DNA of 64,000 nt. Source: Mycolicibacterium sp. 018/SC-01/001. GTDB lineage: Bacteria > Actinomycetota > Actinomycetes > Mycobacteriales > Mycobacteriaceae. The DNA lies in assembly GCF_007096635.1 (NCBI RefSeq), contig NZ_VKAA01000025.1, positions 1 through 64,000 on the forward strand. The letters are read 5' to 3'. Position 1 is the stretch's first letter, and every line of letters begins with the position of its first letter. The notes beneath the pieces were generated by a model. It was given only the letters and a program-made list of their open reading frames with translations. It was not told where the DNA came from and ran no database searches. The position numbers and the translations under genes are program-made. This document shows, piece after piece, positions 51,022-60,751 of the stretch.

Positions 51022-52044
51022 TCACTCGAACGCTCCGGGCAACAGACCACGGTAGGTGGGTATTCCGGCGATCTGATCGGCGGCCAGCACTGCGGCCAGC
51101 ACCGCGGTGGCCAGGACGTCGGCCGCGGCGGCACCGACCGCCGTCGTCAACGGCACCTCGGGCGACATCGCCGCCGGGATCGTCGGGTCGGGTTCGACCT
51201 CGACGGCACCCGTGGCCAGCGCGAACACCGTGTCACCGTCGAGCGGGGTGTGGCACGGCCGGATGGTGCGGGCCAGGCCGTCCTGCGCGGCCACCGCGAC
51301 GCGGCGGCAGGCCGCCTTGCTCAGCGCTGCATCGGTGGCGACGACGGCGATCGTGGTGTTGAGCGGACTCAGTTCACCGTGGCGGTCGGCGTGGGCAGCG
51401 ACCTGGTCGGCCGGGGGTGCCACCAGTCCGAATTCCTCGATGTGACCGGCCTGCCAGGGCAGCCCGGTGGCGGGGTCGACGACGTCGCCGGCGGAGTTCA
51501 CGACGACCAGCGCACCCACGGTGACGCCGATGCCGAGCGTCACCGACGCCGTCCCGACGCCGCCCTTGAGCACCCCGGCCCGCGCGCCGACACCCGCCCC
51601 GACCGTGCCGATCGCGGTGTCGGGGGCCGCGCCGGCCGCCGCGCGGTAGCCGAACTCGGCCGTCGGCCGGCACTGCCAGCCGCCGACGGGCAGGTCGAAG
51701 ATCACCGCGGCGGGCACGATCGGCACCACCCCGCCATCCATCGCGACGCCGCGCTGCTGCTCCTCCAGCCACGCCATCACACCGTCCGCGGCCGCCAGGC
51801 CGAAGGCACTGCCTCCGGTCAGCACGACCGCGTCGACGTGCCGAACCGAGTTGCCCGGATCCAGCAGATCGGTCTCGCGCGTGCCGGGTGCGCCGCCACG
51901 GCTGTCGACGGCACCCGTGGTGCCCGGCGGTGTGAGAACGACGGTCGTTCCCGTCGCCCAGCCGGAACCGAGTGTGGCGTCCGGGTCGATCGCGTGGTGG
52001 TGGCCGACGCGGATACCCGCGACGTCGGTGATCGCGCCGGGCAT
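51022..52044 (-). CDS. P1-family peptidase / DmpA-like Ntn hydrolase (Rv1333-like)
   Basis: This 340-residue protein begins with the family pattern AITDVAGIRVGHHH and has a conserved GSAFGLAAADGVMAWLEE. In this autoprocessing family, the nucleophile is at an internal site that becomes an N-terminal residue; here the candidate segment is ELSPLNTTIAVVATDA. The ATG at 52044 overlaps the preceding stop by 1 bp. It corresponds to Rv1333. Substrate is unknown. Confidence 0.86.
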   Translation of the reverse strand: MPGAITDVAGIRVGHHHAIDPDATLGSGWATGTTVVLTPPGTTGAVDSRGGAPGTRETDLLDPGNSVRHVDAVVLTGGSAFGLAAADGVMAWLEEQQRGVAMDGGVVPIVPAAVIFDLPVGGWQCRPTAEFGYRAAAGAAPDTAIGTVGAGVGARAGVLKGGVGTASVTLGIGVTVGALVVVNSAGDVVDPATGLPWQAGHIEEFGLVAPPADQVAAHADRHGELSPLNTTIAVVATDAALSKAACRRVAVAAQDGLARTIRPCHTPLDGDTVFALATGAVEVEPDPTIPAAMSPEVPLTTAVGAAAADVLATAVLAAVLAADQIAGIPTYRGLLPGAFE

Positions 52045-52628
52045 CAGCGCGCCGTGCCCAACAGGCTGACCACGAGGTACTCCTGCAGCACGGTCAGCCA
52101 CTGGTAGACGTCGAGGTGCCCGGCCATCGGGTGGTCGCCCGGCAGCCGGTCGGGCCCGTCCGGACCGATCTCGAGCATCGTGCCCAGCGCCAGGCGCACG
52201 TCGTTGACCGCCGACACCCACGCCTGCGCGTCGTCCTCGGACAGCTCGAACTTCCCGCCTTGGGGCGGCAGCGTCGCCAAGAGCTGCTGGGCCGCCGCAC
52301 GTTTGGCGTCGATGATCTCGGGCTCGTGCAGGCTGCGGAGCGCACTGTTGAGGCTCTCCGCCGGACCCGACCCCGCCGGGTGCTCGGTTGCGGGGCGGTA
52401 GAAGTCGGGCAGCAGCCGCTTCATCGTATCGTCTTGCGGCGCAGTCGAATTGCCCGTCCGGATGCCGGTGATCTCGGCGAGCTCGTCCACCGGCGCCGAC
52501 GCGGCGCGATCGTCGAGCATGTCGAGCAGGGACGTCACCAGGCTGGACAGCAGGTCGGCCTCGTGTGCGGCCAGCGCCGACCGGAACCGCGGGCCGTCGC
52601 CGCCGTCGACCCTCTTCCACTTACGCAC
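52044..52628 (-). CDS. DUF2017 protein (Rv1332-like)
   Basis: This 194-residue largely helical, acidic cytosolic protein shows the DUF2017 pattern LPDFYRPATEHP with a conserved C-terminal WLTVLQEYLVVSLL. In actinobacteria it is almost always next to clpS, here 7 bp downstream of it, suggesting a link with ClpS-dependent proteolysis; this is inference. It corresponds to Rv1332. Confidence 0.87.
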   Translation of the reverse strand: MRKWKRVDGGDGPRFRSALAAHEADLLSSLVTSLLDMLDDRAASAPVDELAEITGIRTGNSTAPQDDTMKRLLPDFYRPATEHPAGSGPAESLNSALRSLHEPEIIDAKRAAAQQLLATLPPQGGKFELSEDDAQAWVSAVNDVRLALGTMLEIGPDGPDRLPGDHPMAGHLDVYQWLTVLQEYLVVSLLGTAR

Positions 52629-52635
52629 AGCCGGG

Positions 52636-52938
52636 TCAGCGGTCCTGTTGCAGCGTCGCCCACAGGCCGGCGGCGTGGAGTTTGGACACGTCGACCTCCA
52701 TGGATTCGCGGCTGCCGGCCGAGACGACGGCCTTGCCTTCGTTGTGCACCTGCAGCATCAGCTTCGTGGCGTGCGACTCGCTGTACCCGAAGAGCTTCTG
52801 GAACACGTAGGTCACGTAGGTCATCAGGTTCACCGGGTCGTCCCAGACGATCGTGACCCAGGGGGTGTCCGCCGCGGCGTCGGTACTCACCTCACGCTCT
52901 ACGGAGGTATCCGGTCGTGCCTTCGCCGGCGTCACCAT
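52636..52938 (-). CDS. clpS: ATP-dependent Clp adaptor ClpS
   Basis: This 100-residue N-degron adaptor for the ClpC1-ClpP protease has the core segment WDDPVNLMTYVTYVFQKLFG with the hydrophobic pocket and HATKLMLQVHNEG. The unstructured N-terminus (AKARPDTSVEREV) is typical. The ATG at 52938 has no ribosome-binding site; TATTCT 7 nt before it suggests a leaderless mRNA. It heads the long minus-strand operon. Confidence 0.92.
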   Translation of the reverse strand: MVTPAKARPDTSVEREVSTDAAADTPWVTIVWDDPVNLMTYVTYVFQKLFGYSESHATKLMLQVHNEGKAVVSAGSRESMEVDVSKLHAAGLWATLQQDR

Positions 52939-52945
52939 GCCCGCA

Positions 52946-52985
52946 AGAATACCGGGGTCGTCCCCGGGCTCCGAACCGATACGGT
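52946..52985. promoter_or_regulatory. Divergent leaderless promoters of clpS and pncB
   Basis: On the minus strand, TATTCT (52946-52951) lies 7 nt before the clpS ATG. On the plus strand, TACGGT (52980-52985) lies 6 nt before the pncB GTG. The two -10 boxes sit 28 bp apart in a 53-bp gap, so the -35 regions overlap. Confidence 0.55.
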
Positions 52986-52991
52986 TGGGCG

Positions 52992-54335
52992 GTGACCTCG
53001 TCGCCGGAGAACCCGTCTGCGCGCCCCTCACCGGCCCTGCTGACCGACAAGTACGAGCTGACCATGCTCGCCGCAGCGCTCAAGGACGGCACCGCACACC
53101 GCCGAACCTCGTTCGAGGTGTTCGCCCGCCGGTTACCCGACGGCCGTCGCTACGGCGTCACGGGCGGGACGGGCCGGTTCCTGGAAGCGTTGCCGCAGTT
53201 CAGGTTCGGCGAGGCCGAGCTGGCCGCGCTCGAGCCGTTCTGCGATGCCGACACACTCGCCTATCTCGCCGGCTACCGCTTCAGCGGGGACATCGACGGT
53301 TATCCGGAGGGCGAGCTGTACTTCCCCGGTTCACCGGTGCTCGCGGTGCACGGCACCTTCGCCGAATGCGTGCTGCTCGAGACGCTGGTGCTGTCGATCT
53401 TCAATCACGACACCGCCATCGCCTCGGCGGCGGCGCGCATGGTCAGCGCCGCGGCAGGCCGCCCGCTGATCGAGATGGGCTCGCGCCGCACCCATGAGTT
53501 CGCCGCGGTCGCCGCGTCGCGCGCCGCCTACCTCGCCGGGTTCACCGGCTCGTCGAACCTCGAGGCCGAGCGCACGCACGGCGTGCCCGCGCTCGGCACC
53601 AGCGCCCATGCGTTCACGCTGCTGCACAGCAGTGCCGGCCAGTCCGCCTCCGACGGCGAGAAGGCAGCGTTCCGGGCGCAGGTCGACGCACTCGGTGTCG
53701 GCACCACGCTGCTGGTCGACACCTACGACATCAGCGCCGGTGTCGCGAACGCGATCGACGTGACGGGTCCGGAGCTGGGCGCGGTGCGGATCGATTCCGG
53801 CGACCTGGGCGTGCTGGCACGGCAGGTGCGTGCCCAGCTCGACGGACTGGGCGCCACCGGAACCAAGATCGTGGTCTCCGGCGACCTCGACGAGTTCGCG
53901 ATCGCCGCGCTGCGCGCCGAACCGGTCGACATCTACGGCGTCGGTACCTCGGTGGTGACCGGCTCGGGTGCGCCGACTGCGAGCATGGTCTACAAGCTGG
54001 TCGAGGTCGACGGCCTCCCGGTGGCCAAACGCAGCAGCCACAAGGAGTCCCACGGCGGCCGCAAGCGGGCCGTCCGGCTGGCCAAGGAGTCCGGCACGAT
54101 CGTCGAGGAGATCGTGTGCCCCGTCGAGGCGGAGACCGAGGTGCCGTCCGGTCTCGTCGGCCGCGACGTGACGACGGCTCTGGTGCGCGACGGCCGCTCG
54201 GTGGCCGATCTGTCGCTGACCGCCGCCCGCGACCGCGTGCAGCAGGGCCTGCTCAGTCTGCCGTGGGACGGGTTGAAACTCTCCAAGGGCGAGCCGGCGG
54301 TCCCGACGCGGATGATCGCCCCGACGGGGCGGTAG
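52992..54335 (+). CDS. pncB1: Nicotinate phosphoribosyltransferase PncB1
   Basis: This 447-residue enzyme of the Preiss-Handler NAD salvage pathway has the conserved start LLTDKYELTML, the phosphate-binding segment GSRRTHEFAAV with the phosphorylated His, and the TGSSNLEAER and DSGDLGVLA motifs. The GTG at 52992 is leaderless-type and gives the family length; upstream in-frame residues are antisense to clpS. It is divergent from clpS and corresponds to Rv1330c. Confidence 0.94.
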   Translation: MTSSPENPSARPSPALLTDKYELTMLAAALKDGTAHRRTSFEVFARRLPDGRRYGVTGGTGRFLEALPQFRFGEAELAALEPFCDADTLAYLAGYRFSGDIDGYPEGELYFPGSPVLAVHGTFAECVLLETLVLSIFNHDTAIASAAARMVSAAAGRPLIEMGSRRTHEFAAVAASRAAYLAGFTGSSNLEAERTHGVPALGTSAHAFTLLHSSAGQSASDGEKAAFRAQVDALGVGTTLLVDTYDISAGVANAIDVTGPELGAVRIDSGDLGVLARQVRAQLDGLGATGTKIVVSGDLDEFAIAALRAEPVDIYGVGTSVVTGSGAPTASMVYKLVEVDGLPVAKRSSHKESHGGRKRAVRLAKESGTIVEEIVCPVEAETEVPSGLVGRDVTTALVRDGRSVADLSLTAARDRVQQGLLSLPWDGLKLSKGEPAVPTRMIAPTGR

Positions 54336-54341
54336 GGCGCC

Positions 54342-56360
54342 ATGGGCACCCGGCCGGGCGAGGTCACCGAACTCCTCGCCGCCGCCGTCGCCGCCGTGGG
54401 CGGTGCGCATCGCGACGGCCAGGTCGCGATGGCCGAGGCGGTCGCGCAGGCCTTCACCAGCGGTGAGCACCTGGCCGTGCAGGCGGGGACGGGCACCGGC
54501 AAGTCGCTGGCCTATCTGGTGCCCGCCATCGCGCACGCGGTCGCCGACGAGAGAACGGTGGTCGTGTCCACCGCCACCATCGCGCTGCAACGTCAGCTCG
54601 TCGACCGCGACCTGCCGCGCCTGGCCGATTCGCTGACGCCCCACCTGCCCCGACGGCCGGAGTTCGCGTTGCTCAAGGGACGGGGGAACTACCTGTGCCT
54701 GAACAAGATTCACAACGGCTCCGGGACCGGAGCCAAGGAACCCGGCGACGACCAGCCGCAGGACCAGCTGTTCAATCCCGTCGCGTCCAGCGCACTGGGT
54801 CGCGACGTCGCCCGGCTCACCGAGTGGTCGGACACGACGCAGACCGGCGACCGCGACGACGTCGTGCCGGGTGTGTCCGACCGGGCGTGGTCTCAGGTCA
54901 GCGTCTCGGCGCGCGAGTGCATCGGGGTGTCGCGCTGCCCGTTCGGGACCGACTGCTTCGCCGAGCGGGCCCGCGACCGTGCCGCGGCCGCCGACGTGGT
55001 GGTGACCAACCACGCGCTGCTGGCCATCGACGCGATCGGTGATGCCAACGTGCTGCCCGAACACGACCTGCTGGTGGTCGACGAGGCCCACGAACTGGTG
55101 GACCGGGTGACGGGCGTGGCGACGGCCGAACTGTCCGCGACGTCGTTGGGTGTCGCGCAGCGCCGGGCGGCACGCGTGATCGATGCCGAACTCGCCGAAC
55201 GATTCGAGGCCGCCGCGGCGACGTTCACGTCGGCGCTGTTCGACGCCCGGCCAGGCCGCATCGACGTGCTCGACGACGAGCTGGCGAGTTACCTCGGCGT
55301 GCTGCGCGACACCGCGAGCCGGGCCCGCAGCGCGGTCGAGACCGCGCCGAACGATCCGACGACGACGACGGCGCGGGCCGAGGCCGCGACGTCGCTCGGG
55401 GACGTCGCCGACACGGCGGCGCGAGTCCTCGCGTCGTTCGTGCCCGCCATCGCGGATCGCACCGACATCGTCTGGGTCGAGCACATCGAGGACGCCCGCA
55501 CCGGGTCCCGCTCGCTGTTGCGCGTCGCCCCGCTGTCGGTCGCCGGGTTGCTGCGGACCCGCCTGTTCGGCACCACCACCGCGGTGCTCACCTCGGCGAC
55601 GCTGACCGTGGGCGGAGATTTCGACGCGATGGCCGCGTCGTGGGGACTCACCGGATCCCCGGAGGCCGGATCCCCGGAGGCCGACGTCAGCTGGCGCGGA
55701 CTCGACGTCGGCTCCCCGTTCGATCACGCCCGCTCGGCGATCCTCTACGTCGCCGCGCACCTGCCACCGCCGGGACGCGACGGGGTCGGCTCGGCCGAAC
55801 AGCTCGACGAGATCGCCGATCTGATCGAGGCGGCCGGCGGCCGCACGCTGGGCCTGTTCTCGTCGATGCGGGCCGCGCGGGCCACCGCCGAGGTGATGCG
55901 CGGCCGGCTCACCACGCCGGTGCTGTGTCAGGGCGAGGACAGCACGGCCACCCTGGTCGCCCGGTTCGCCGCCGACGAACCGACCTCGCTGTTCGGCACC
56001 CTGTCGCTGTGGCAGGGCGTCGACGTGCCCGGGCCGTCCCTGTCGCTGGTCCTGATCGACCGGATTCCGTTCCCCCGGCCGGACGATCCGCTGCTGACGG
56101 CCCGCCAGCGCGCCGTCGCGGCGCGCGGCGGCAACGGATTCATGGCGGTGGCCGCCAGCCATGCGGCGCTGCTGCTCGCTCAGGGCGCGGGCCGGCTGCT
56201 GCGCCGCGTCGACGACCGCGGCGTGATCGCCGTTCTGGACTCCCGCATGGCCACCGCGCGCTACAGCGGCTATCTGCGATCGTCGCTGCCGCCGTTCTGG
56301 GCGACCACCGACGGCGAGGCCGTACGGGCCGCGCTGCGGCGGCTCCACGCCACCGGCTGA
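54342..56360 (+). CDS. dinG: DinG-family ATP-dependent DNA helicase
   Basis: This 672-residue superfamily 2 iron-sulfur helicase has Walker A AGTGTGKS at 48-55, DEAH in VVDEAHEL, and four cysteines in GNYLCLNK and ECIGVSRCPFGTDCF that bind a 4Fe-4S cluster. The C-terminal motif includes SLWQGVDVPG and QGAGRLLRR. It unwinds 5'-3' and acts on DNA damage and R-loops. It follows pncB1 by 6 bp, as in Rv1330c-Rv1329c. Confidence 0.93.
   Translation: MGTRPGEVTELLAAAVAAVGGAHRDGQVAMAEAVAQAFTSGEHLAVQAGTGTGKSLAYLVPAIAHAVADERTVVVSTATIALQRQLVDRDLPRLADSLTPHLPRRPEFALLKGRGNYLCLNKIHNGSGTGAKEPGDDQPQDQLFNPVASSALGRDVARLTEWSDTTQTGDRDDVVPGVSDRAWSQVSVSARECIGVSRCPFGTDCFAERARDRAAAADVVVTNHALLAIDAIGDANVLPEHDLLVVDEAHELVDRVTGVATAELSATSLGVAQRRAARVIDAELAERFEAAAATFTSALFDARPGRIDVLDDELASYLGVLRDTASRARSAVETAPNDPTTTTARAEAATSLGDVADTAARVLASFVPAIADRTDIVWVEHIEDARTGSRSLLRVAPLSVAGLLRTRLFGTTTAVLTSATLTVGGDFDAMAASWGLTGSPEAGSPEADVSWRGLDVGSPFDHARSAILYVAAHLPPPGRDGVGSAEQLDEIADLIEAAGGRTLGLFSSMRAARATAEVMRGRLTTPVLCQGEDSTATLVARFAADEPTSLFGTLSLWQGVDVPGPSLSLVLIDRIPFPRPDDPLLTARQRAVAARGGNGFMAVAASHAALLLAQGAGRLLRRVDDRGVIAVLDSRMATARYSGYLRSSLPPFWATTDGEAVRAALRRLHATG
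55651..55682 (+). repeat. 15-bp in-frame tandem duplication in dinG
   Basis: CCGGATCCCCGGAGG occurs twice in tandem, then CC. It encodes GSPEAGSPEA, a five-residue duplication in a linker of the helicase, with no frame change. Confidence 0.9.
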
Positions 56361-56447
56361 TCGAGGTTCTCCGTCCGCCCGGCGGCGGGCGGGGCCGGTC
56401 ACTATTGTCGACCTCGCAGGCGACGGTACGACCCGAAAGGCGGCACC

Positions 56448-57896
56448 ATGGGTCCGTCGACACCATCACGACCGTTCCTGGGCGTCGTCGTCGCAGTCGG
56501 CGCCGTGCTGTGTGTGGCGGCCTGTTCGACGAGCGTGCAGGGCAACGCGGTGTCCGTGTTCAGCGATCCGTTCTCGGTGGCCGGAATGCCGGCGACCGAC
56601 GGTCCGACGGGACTGCGCCCCAACGCCGAGGGGCCGGGCCGTGACGTCGAGGACACCGATGGCGGCGATGTCGATCGGCTGGCCGCGAGCGCGGTCAGCG
56701 ACATCGAGCAGTACTGGCAGAGCACCTATCCGGAGAATTTCGACGGCGACTTCACCCCAGCCAAGGCGCTGATCTCCTGGGACTCGGGGAGTTTCGGCGG
56801 CAACTTCTGCGGCGAGGACACGTTCGGGTTGGTCAACGCGGCCTACTGCTACCCCGACCGGACGATCGGGTGGGACCGCGGCGAGCTGCTGCCCAGTCTG
56901 CGCCGCGCCTACGGCGACATCGGCGTCGCCATGGTGCTCGCGCACGAGTACGGCCACGCCGTCAGCCGCGCCGCCAAGCTCGCGACCAGCGACACCCCGA
57001 CGCTGGTGGCCGAACAGCAGGCCGACTGCCTGGCCGGGTCCTACATGCGCTGGGTCGCCGAGGACAACTCGCCACGCTTTTCGCTGAGCACCGGCGACGG
57101 GCTCAACAACGTTCTGGCCGGCGTGATCTCGTTCCGCGACCCCCTTCTCCAGGAGGGCGACCCGGAGGCCGGCATGGACGAGCACGGCTCGGCCTTCGAG
57201 CGCATCTCAGCGTTCCAGTTCGGCTTCACCGACGGCCCGTCGGCGTGCGCCGGGATCGACATGCGTGAGATCGGACAGCGCAGAGGTGACCTCCCCGTAC
57301 TCCTGCCCGAGGACGAGTCGGGCGAGCTGGCGATCGACGAGGGTTCGGTGCGCTCCATCGTCGATGCGATGGGAATCCTGTTCTCTCCCAAGAACCCTCC
57401 GGCGTTGAGCTTCGACGCTGCGGCAGCCGGGGCGTGTGCCGACGCGCGCCCGAGCCCGCCCGCGTCGTACTGTCCCGCGACCAACACCATCGTCGTGGAC
57501 CTGCCCGCGCTGGCCGAGCTCGGTGCACAGAACACCGACGAGGGTCTGGCCTCCGGCGACAACGTCGCCTACTCCGTCTTGGTCTCCCGCTACATGCAGG
57601 CGATCCAGCACGAGCACGGCGGGGTGCCGCTCGACAACGCCGAGGCCGCGTTGCGCACCGCCTGTCTCACCGGCGTCGCAACCGTCAAGATGTCCAAGCA
57701 AGTCACCACTCCCGATGGCGCGACGATCGCGCTGACGGCGGGCGACGTGGACGAAGCGGTCTCGGGCCTGCTCACCAACGGCCTCGCCGCCAGCGACGTC
57801 AACGGCGAATCCGTACCCGCGGGCTTCTCCCGCATCGACGCGTTCCGCGTCGGCGTCCTCGGTGACACCGACCGCTGCTTCGCCCGCTTTCGATGA
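56448..57896 (+). CDS. Lipoprotein neutral zinc metallopeptidase
   Basis: This 482-residue exported protein has a signal peptide ending in a lipobox (CVAAC, Cys26). The gluzincin motif HEYGH is at 166-170, and a later Glu189 in VAEQQADCLAG is the likely third ligand. Several cysteines downstream may form disulfides. It resembles the actinobacterial neutral zinc metallopeptidases. It is a single gene between dinG and glgP. Substrate is unknown. Confidence 0.86.
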   Translation: MGPSTPSRPFLGVVVAVGAVLCVAACSTSVQGNAVSVFSDPFSVAGMPATDGPTGLRPNAEGPGRDVEDTDGGDVDRLAASAVSDIEQYWQSTYPENFDGDFTPAKALISWDSGSFGGNFCGEDTFGLVNAAYCYPDRTIGWDRGELLPSLRRAYGDIGVAMVLAHEYGHAVSRAAKLATSDTPTLVAEQQADCLAGSYMRWVAEDNSPRFSLSTGDGLNNVLAGVISFRDPLLQEGDPEAGMDEHGSAFERISAFQFGFTDGPSACAGIDMREIGQRRGDLPVLLPEDESGELAIDEGSVRSIVDAMGILFSPKNPPALSFDAAAAGACADARPSPPASYCPATNTIVVDLPALAELGAQNTDEGLASGDNVAYSVLVSRYMQAIQHEHGGVPLDNAEAALRTACLTGVATVKMSKQVTTPDGATIALTAGDVDEAVSGLLTNGLAASDVNGESVPAGFSRIDAFRVGVLGDTDRCFARFR

Positions 57897-57923
57897 TCTC
57901 CCCCAGCGATATCCCCTCGAGGA

Positions 57924-60548
57924 TCAGCCCGCCAGCGTCACCAGCCCCAGCTCGTTGTCGCCGGCCAGCAACCGGTGATGGGGCATCACCCGCACGGTGT
58001 ACCCGACCGGGCCGGTCACCGGCAGCGGCGTGCTCGCCGTGAACAGGTCCTCGCCGTCGTCGGACACGCCCGAATGCACCATCGGCACCGTCACCGGATC
58101 CACCAGTGCGTCACCGGTGTCCACGCGGCCGAGCACCGCCTCCACCGTGACCTCGTCGGGGCGCAGCCCCTCCAGGCAGACCCGCGCGGTCAGCGTCAGC
58201 TCCGAACCGAGCAGCGGCGTGTCGGGCAGCCCGTAGCTGTCCACCTCGACGATGCGGACATCCGGCCACGCCTTCTGCACCTTCTGCCGATACAGCGCGA
58301 GCTCGCGCGCCGCACCGAACGGCATGCCGAAGTCGCCCTCGGACGGCTCTCCGGGCTCGATCGAACGCCGCAGCGCGCGTGCCGCCGGCAGGTAGTAGCG
58401 CTCGGTGTAGTCCTGCACCATCCGTGACGCCAGCACCTTCGGACCGAGGACCTGGAGCGTGTGCCGCACCATCTCGACCCAGCGGGTCGGCACGCCACGG
58501 TCGTCACGGTCGTAGAACTTCGGCACCACCGCCCGCTCGAGCAGGTCGTAGAGCGCCGCCGCCTCCAGGTCGTCGCGCCGGTTCTCGTCGGCCAGCCCGT
58601 CGGCGGTCGGTATCTCCCAACCGTTTTCGCCGTCGTACCACTCGTCCCACCACCCGTCGCGGATCGACAGGTTCAATCCGCCGTTGAGAGCGCTCTTCAT
58701 GCCCGACGTGCCGCAGGCCTCCAGGGGCCGCAGCGGATTGTTCAGCCACACGTCGCAGCCGTGGTAGAGAGTGCGCGCCATCGACATGTCGTAGTCGGGC
58801 AGGAACGCGATGCGGTGCCGCACGTCGGCCTGGTCGGCGAAGCGCACCACCTGCTGGATCAACGCCTTGCCGCCTTCGTCGGCAGGGTGCGACTTCCCGG
58901 CGACGATCAGCTGCAGCGGGCGTTCGGGATCGAGCAGCAGGCGCCGCAGCCGCTCGGGGTCGCGCAGCATCAGGGTCAGGCGTTTGTATGTCGGCACCCG
59001 TCGCGCGAAGCCGATCGTCAACACATTCGGGTCGAAAGCGGTTGCGATCCAGCCCAATTCGGCTTCAGCAGCACCGCGCTCCAGCCAGGACCGACGCACG
59101 CGGTCGCGGACGTCGCGCACCAGCGCCTCGCGCAGCTGCGAACGGATCCACCACAGATGCCCGGGATCGACCTCGTGCAGCCGCTCCCATGTGTCGGGCT
59201 CGGCCAGCGAGCTCAGATCCTGGCTGCCGAGCAGCTCCCGGCCGAGTTCGAGCCACTGCGGGGCCGCCCATGTCGGGCCGTGCACACCGTTGGTGATCGA
59301 GCCGATCGGCACCTCGGCGGGGTCGAAGCCGGGCCACAGGTTGTTGAACATCTCGCGGCTGACCCTGCCGTGCAGCAGGGACACGCCGTTGGCGCGCTGA
59401 GCCAGCCGCAGGCCCATGTGCGCCATGTTGAACTTCGTCGGGTCGTCCTCGGACCCGAAGGCCAGGATGCGCTCGACAGGCACGCCGGGCAGCAACCGCG
59501 AGCTCGACCCGCCCGGGTCGGCACCGAAGTACCGCGCGACCATGTCCACCGGGAACCGGTCGATGCCCGCCGGCACCGGAGTGTGGGTGGTGAACACCGT
59601 CGACGAGCGCACCACGGTCAGCGCGGTGTCGAAGTCGAGACCCGCTTCGATCAGCTCGCGAATCCGCTCGGCTCCGAGGAAGCCGGCGTGCCCCTCGTTC
59701 ATGTGGAAGACCTCGGGCGCGGCGAGCCCCTCGACCTGCGTGAAGGCTCGTATCGCACGCACGCCACCGATGCCGGCCAGCAACTCCTGCCGGATGCGGT
59801 GTTCCTGGTCGCCGCCGTAGAGCCGGTCGGTCACCGCGCGCAGCTGATGGTCGTTCTCGGGGATGTCGGAATCGAGCAGCAACAGCGGAATCCGGCCGAC
59901 CTGAGCGATCCAGACCCGGGCGAACAGCTGCGCGGAGTCGGGCAACGCCAGGCTGACCAGCACCGTCTCCCCGGACGCATCGGTCAGCAGGCGCAACGGC
60001 AGGCCCTGGGGGTCGAGCAGCGGATAGTTCTCGTGCTGCCATCCGTCGGCTGTCAGCGACTGCCGGAAGTACCCCGACCGGTAGTAGAGCCCGACCGCGA
60101 TCAACGGAAGCCCCAGGTCGGAGGCTGATTTCAGATGGTCACCGGCCAGGATGCCCAGCCCGCCGGAGTAGTTCGGCAGCACCTCGGCGACGCCGAACTC
60201 CATCGAGAAATACGCGATCCCGTTGGGCACACCGGAGGTGTCGCGCGCTGCGAGCTGCTGGTACCACATCGGACGGCTGAGGTAGTCGTCCAGATCCGCG
60301 GCGAGCGCCCCCAGCCGCTGCACGAAGTGATCGTCGGAGGCCAGCTCCTCCAACCGTTGCGGGCTGACGTGGCCGAGCATCGCCACCGGATCGGCGCCGA
60401 CCTCTGACCACAGCTGCGGATCGATCATCTCGAACAGATCCTGGGTCGGTTTGTCCCACGACCACCGCAAATTGATCGAGAGCCGCTCCAGCGCGGCCAG
60501 CGGTTGCGGGAGGTGGGCGCGGACGGTGAACCGACGGAGAGCTTTCAC
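57924..60548 (-). CDS. glgP: Glycogen (alpha-glucan) phosphorylase GlgP
   Basis: This 874-residue PLP-dependent enzyme releases glucose-1-phosphate from alpha-glucan. It is of the bacterial long type, with an N-terminal extension (VRAHLPQPLAALERLSINLRW). The PLP-lysine region is CGTSGMKSALNGGLNLSIRD. AAGGTGAG lies 5-10 nt before the GTG at 60548. It is divergent from glgE over 203 bp, as Rv1328 and Rv1327c. Confidence 0.94.
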   Translation of the reverse strand: MKALRRFTVRAHLPQPLAALERLSINLRWSWDKPTQDLFEMIDPQLWSEVGADPVAMLGHVSPQRLEELASDDHFVQRLGALAADLDDYLSRPMWYQQLAARDTSGVPNGIAYFSMEFGVAEVLPNYSGGLGILAGDHLKSASDLGLPLIAVGLYYRSGYFRQSLTADGWQHENYPLLDPQGLPLRLLTDASGETVLVSLALPDSAQLFARVWIAQVGRIPLLLLDSDIPENDHQLRAVTDRLYGGDQEHRIRQELLAGIGGVRAIRAFTQVEGLAAPEVFHMNEGHAGFLGAERIRELIEAGLDFDTALTVVRSSTVFTTHTPVPAGIDRFPVDMVARYFGADPGGSSSRLLPGVPVERILAFGSEDDPTKFNMAHMGLRLAQRANGVSLLHGRVSREMFNNLWPGFDPAEVPIGSITNGVHGPTWAAPQWLELGRELLGSQDLSSLAEPDTWERLHEVDPGHLWWIRSQLREALVRDVRDRVRRSWLERGAAEAELGWIATAFDPNVLTIGFARRVPTYKRLTLMLRDPERLRRLLLDPERPLQLIVAGKSHPADEGGKALIQQVVRFADQADVRHRIAFLPDYDMSMARTLYHGCDVWLNNPLRPLEACGTSGMKSALNGGLNLSIRDGWWDEWYDGENGWEIPTADGLADENRRDDLEAAALYDLLERAVVPKFYDRDDRGVPTRWVEMVRHTLQVLGPKVLASRMVQDYTERYYLPAARALRRSIEPGEPSEGDFGMPFGAARELALYRQKVQKAWPDVRIVEVDSYGLPDTPLLGSELTLTARVCLEGLRPDEVTVEAVLGRVDTGDALVDPVTVPMVHSGVSDDGEDLFTASTPLPVTGPVGYTVRVMPHHRLLAGDNELGLVTLAG

Positions 60549-60751
60549 GCGTGCTCACCTTACTGCCGCGGAGCCCGCCGATGGGTGACGTGTTCCACTT
60601 CGATCTCGCCCCGGGGTTGAGGCGGACACTACGGTGGGTATAGGCGCCACGAGGGTGCACGACGAGCTGTGAACCAGACCATCCAACGACGGCGCGCGGC
60701 CGGGTCCGAACCGGGTCGCGCCCGACATGCGACGTGTTAGGGAGTGCTTGA

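Noticed and set aside
53331..56402. A 1023-codon minus-strand frame opposite pncB1 and dinG
   Set aside because: It is an antisense shadow; both plus-strand genes have full catalytic motifs.
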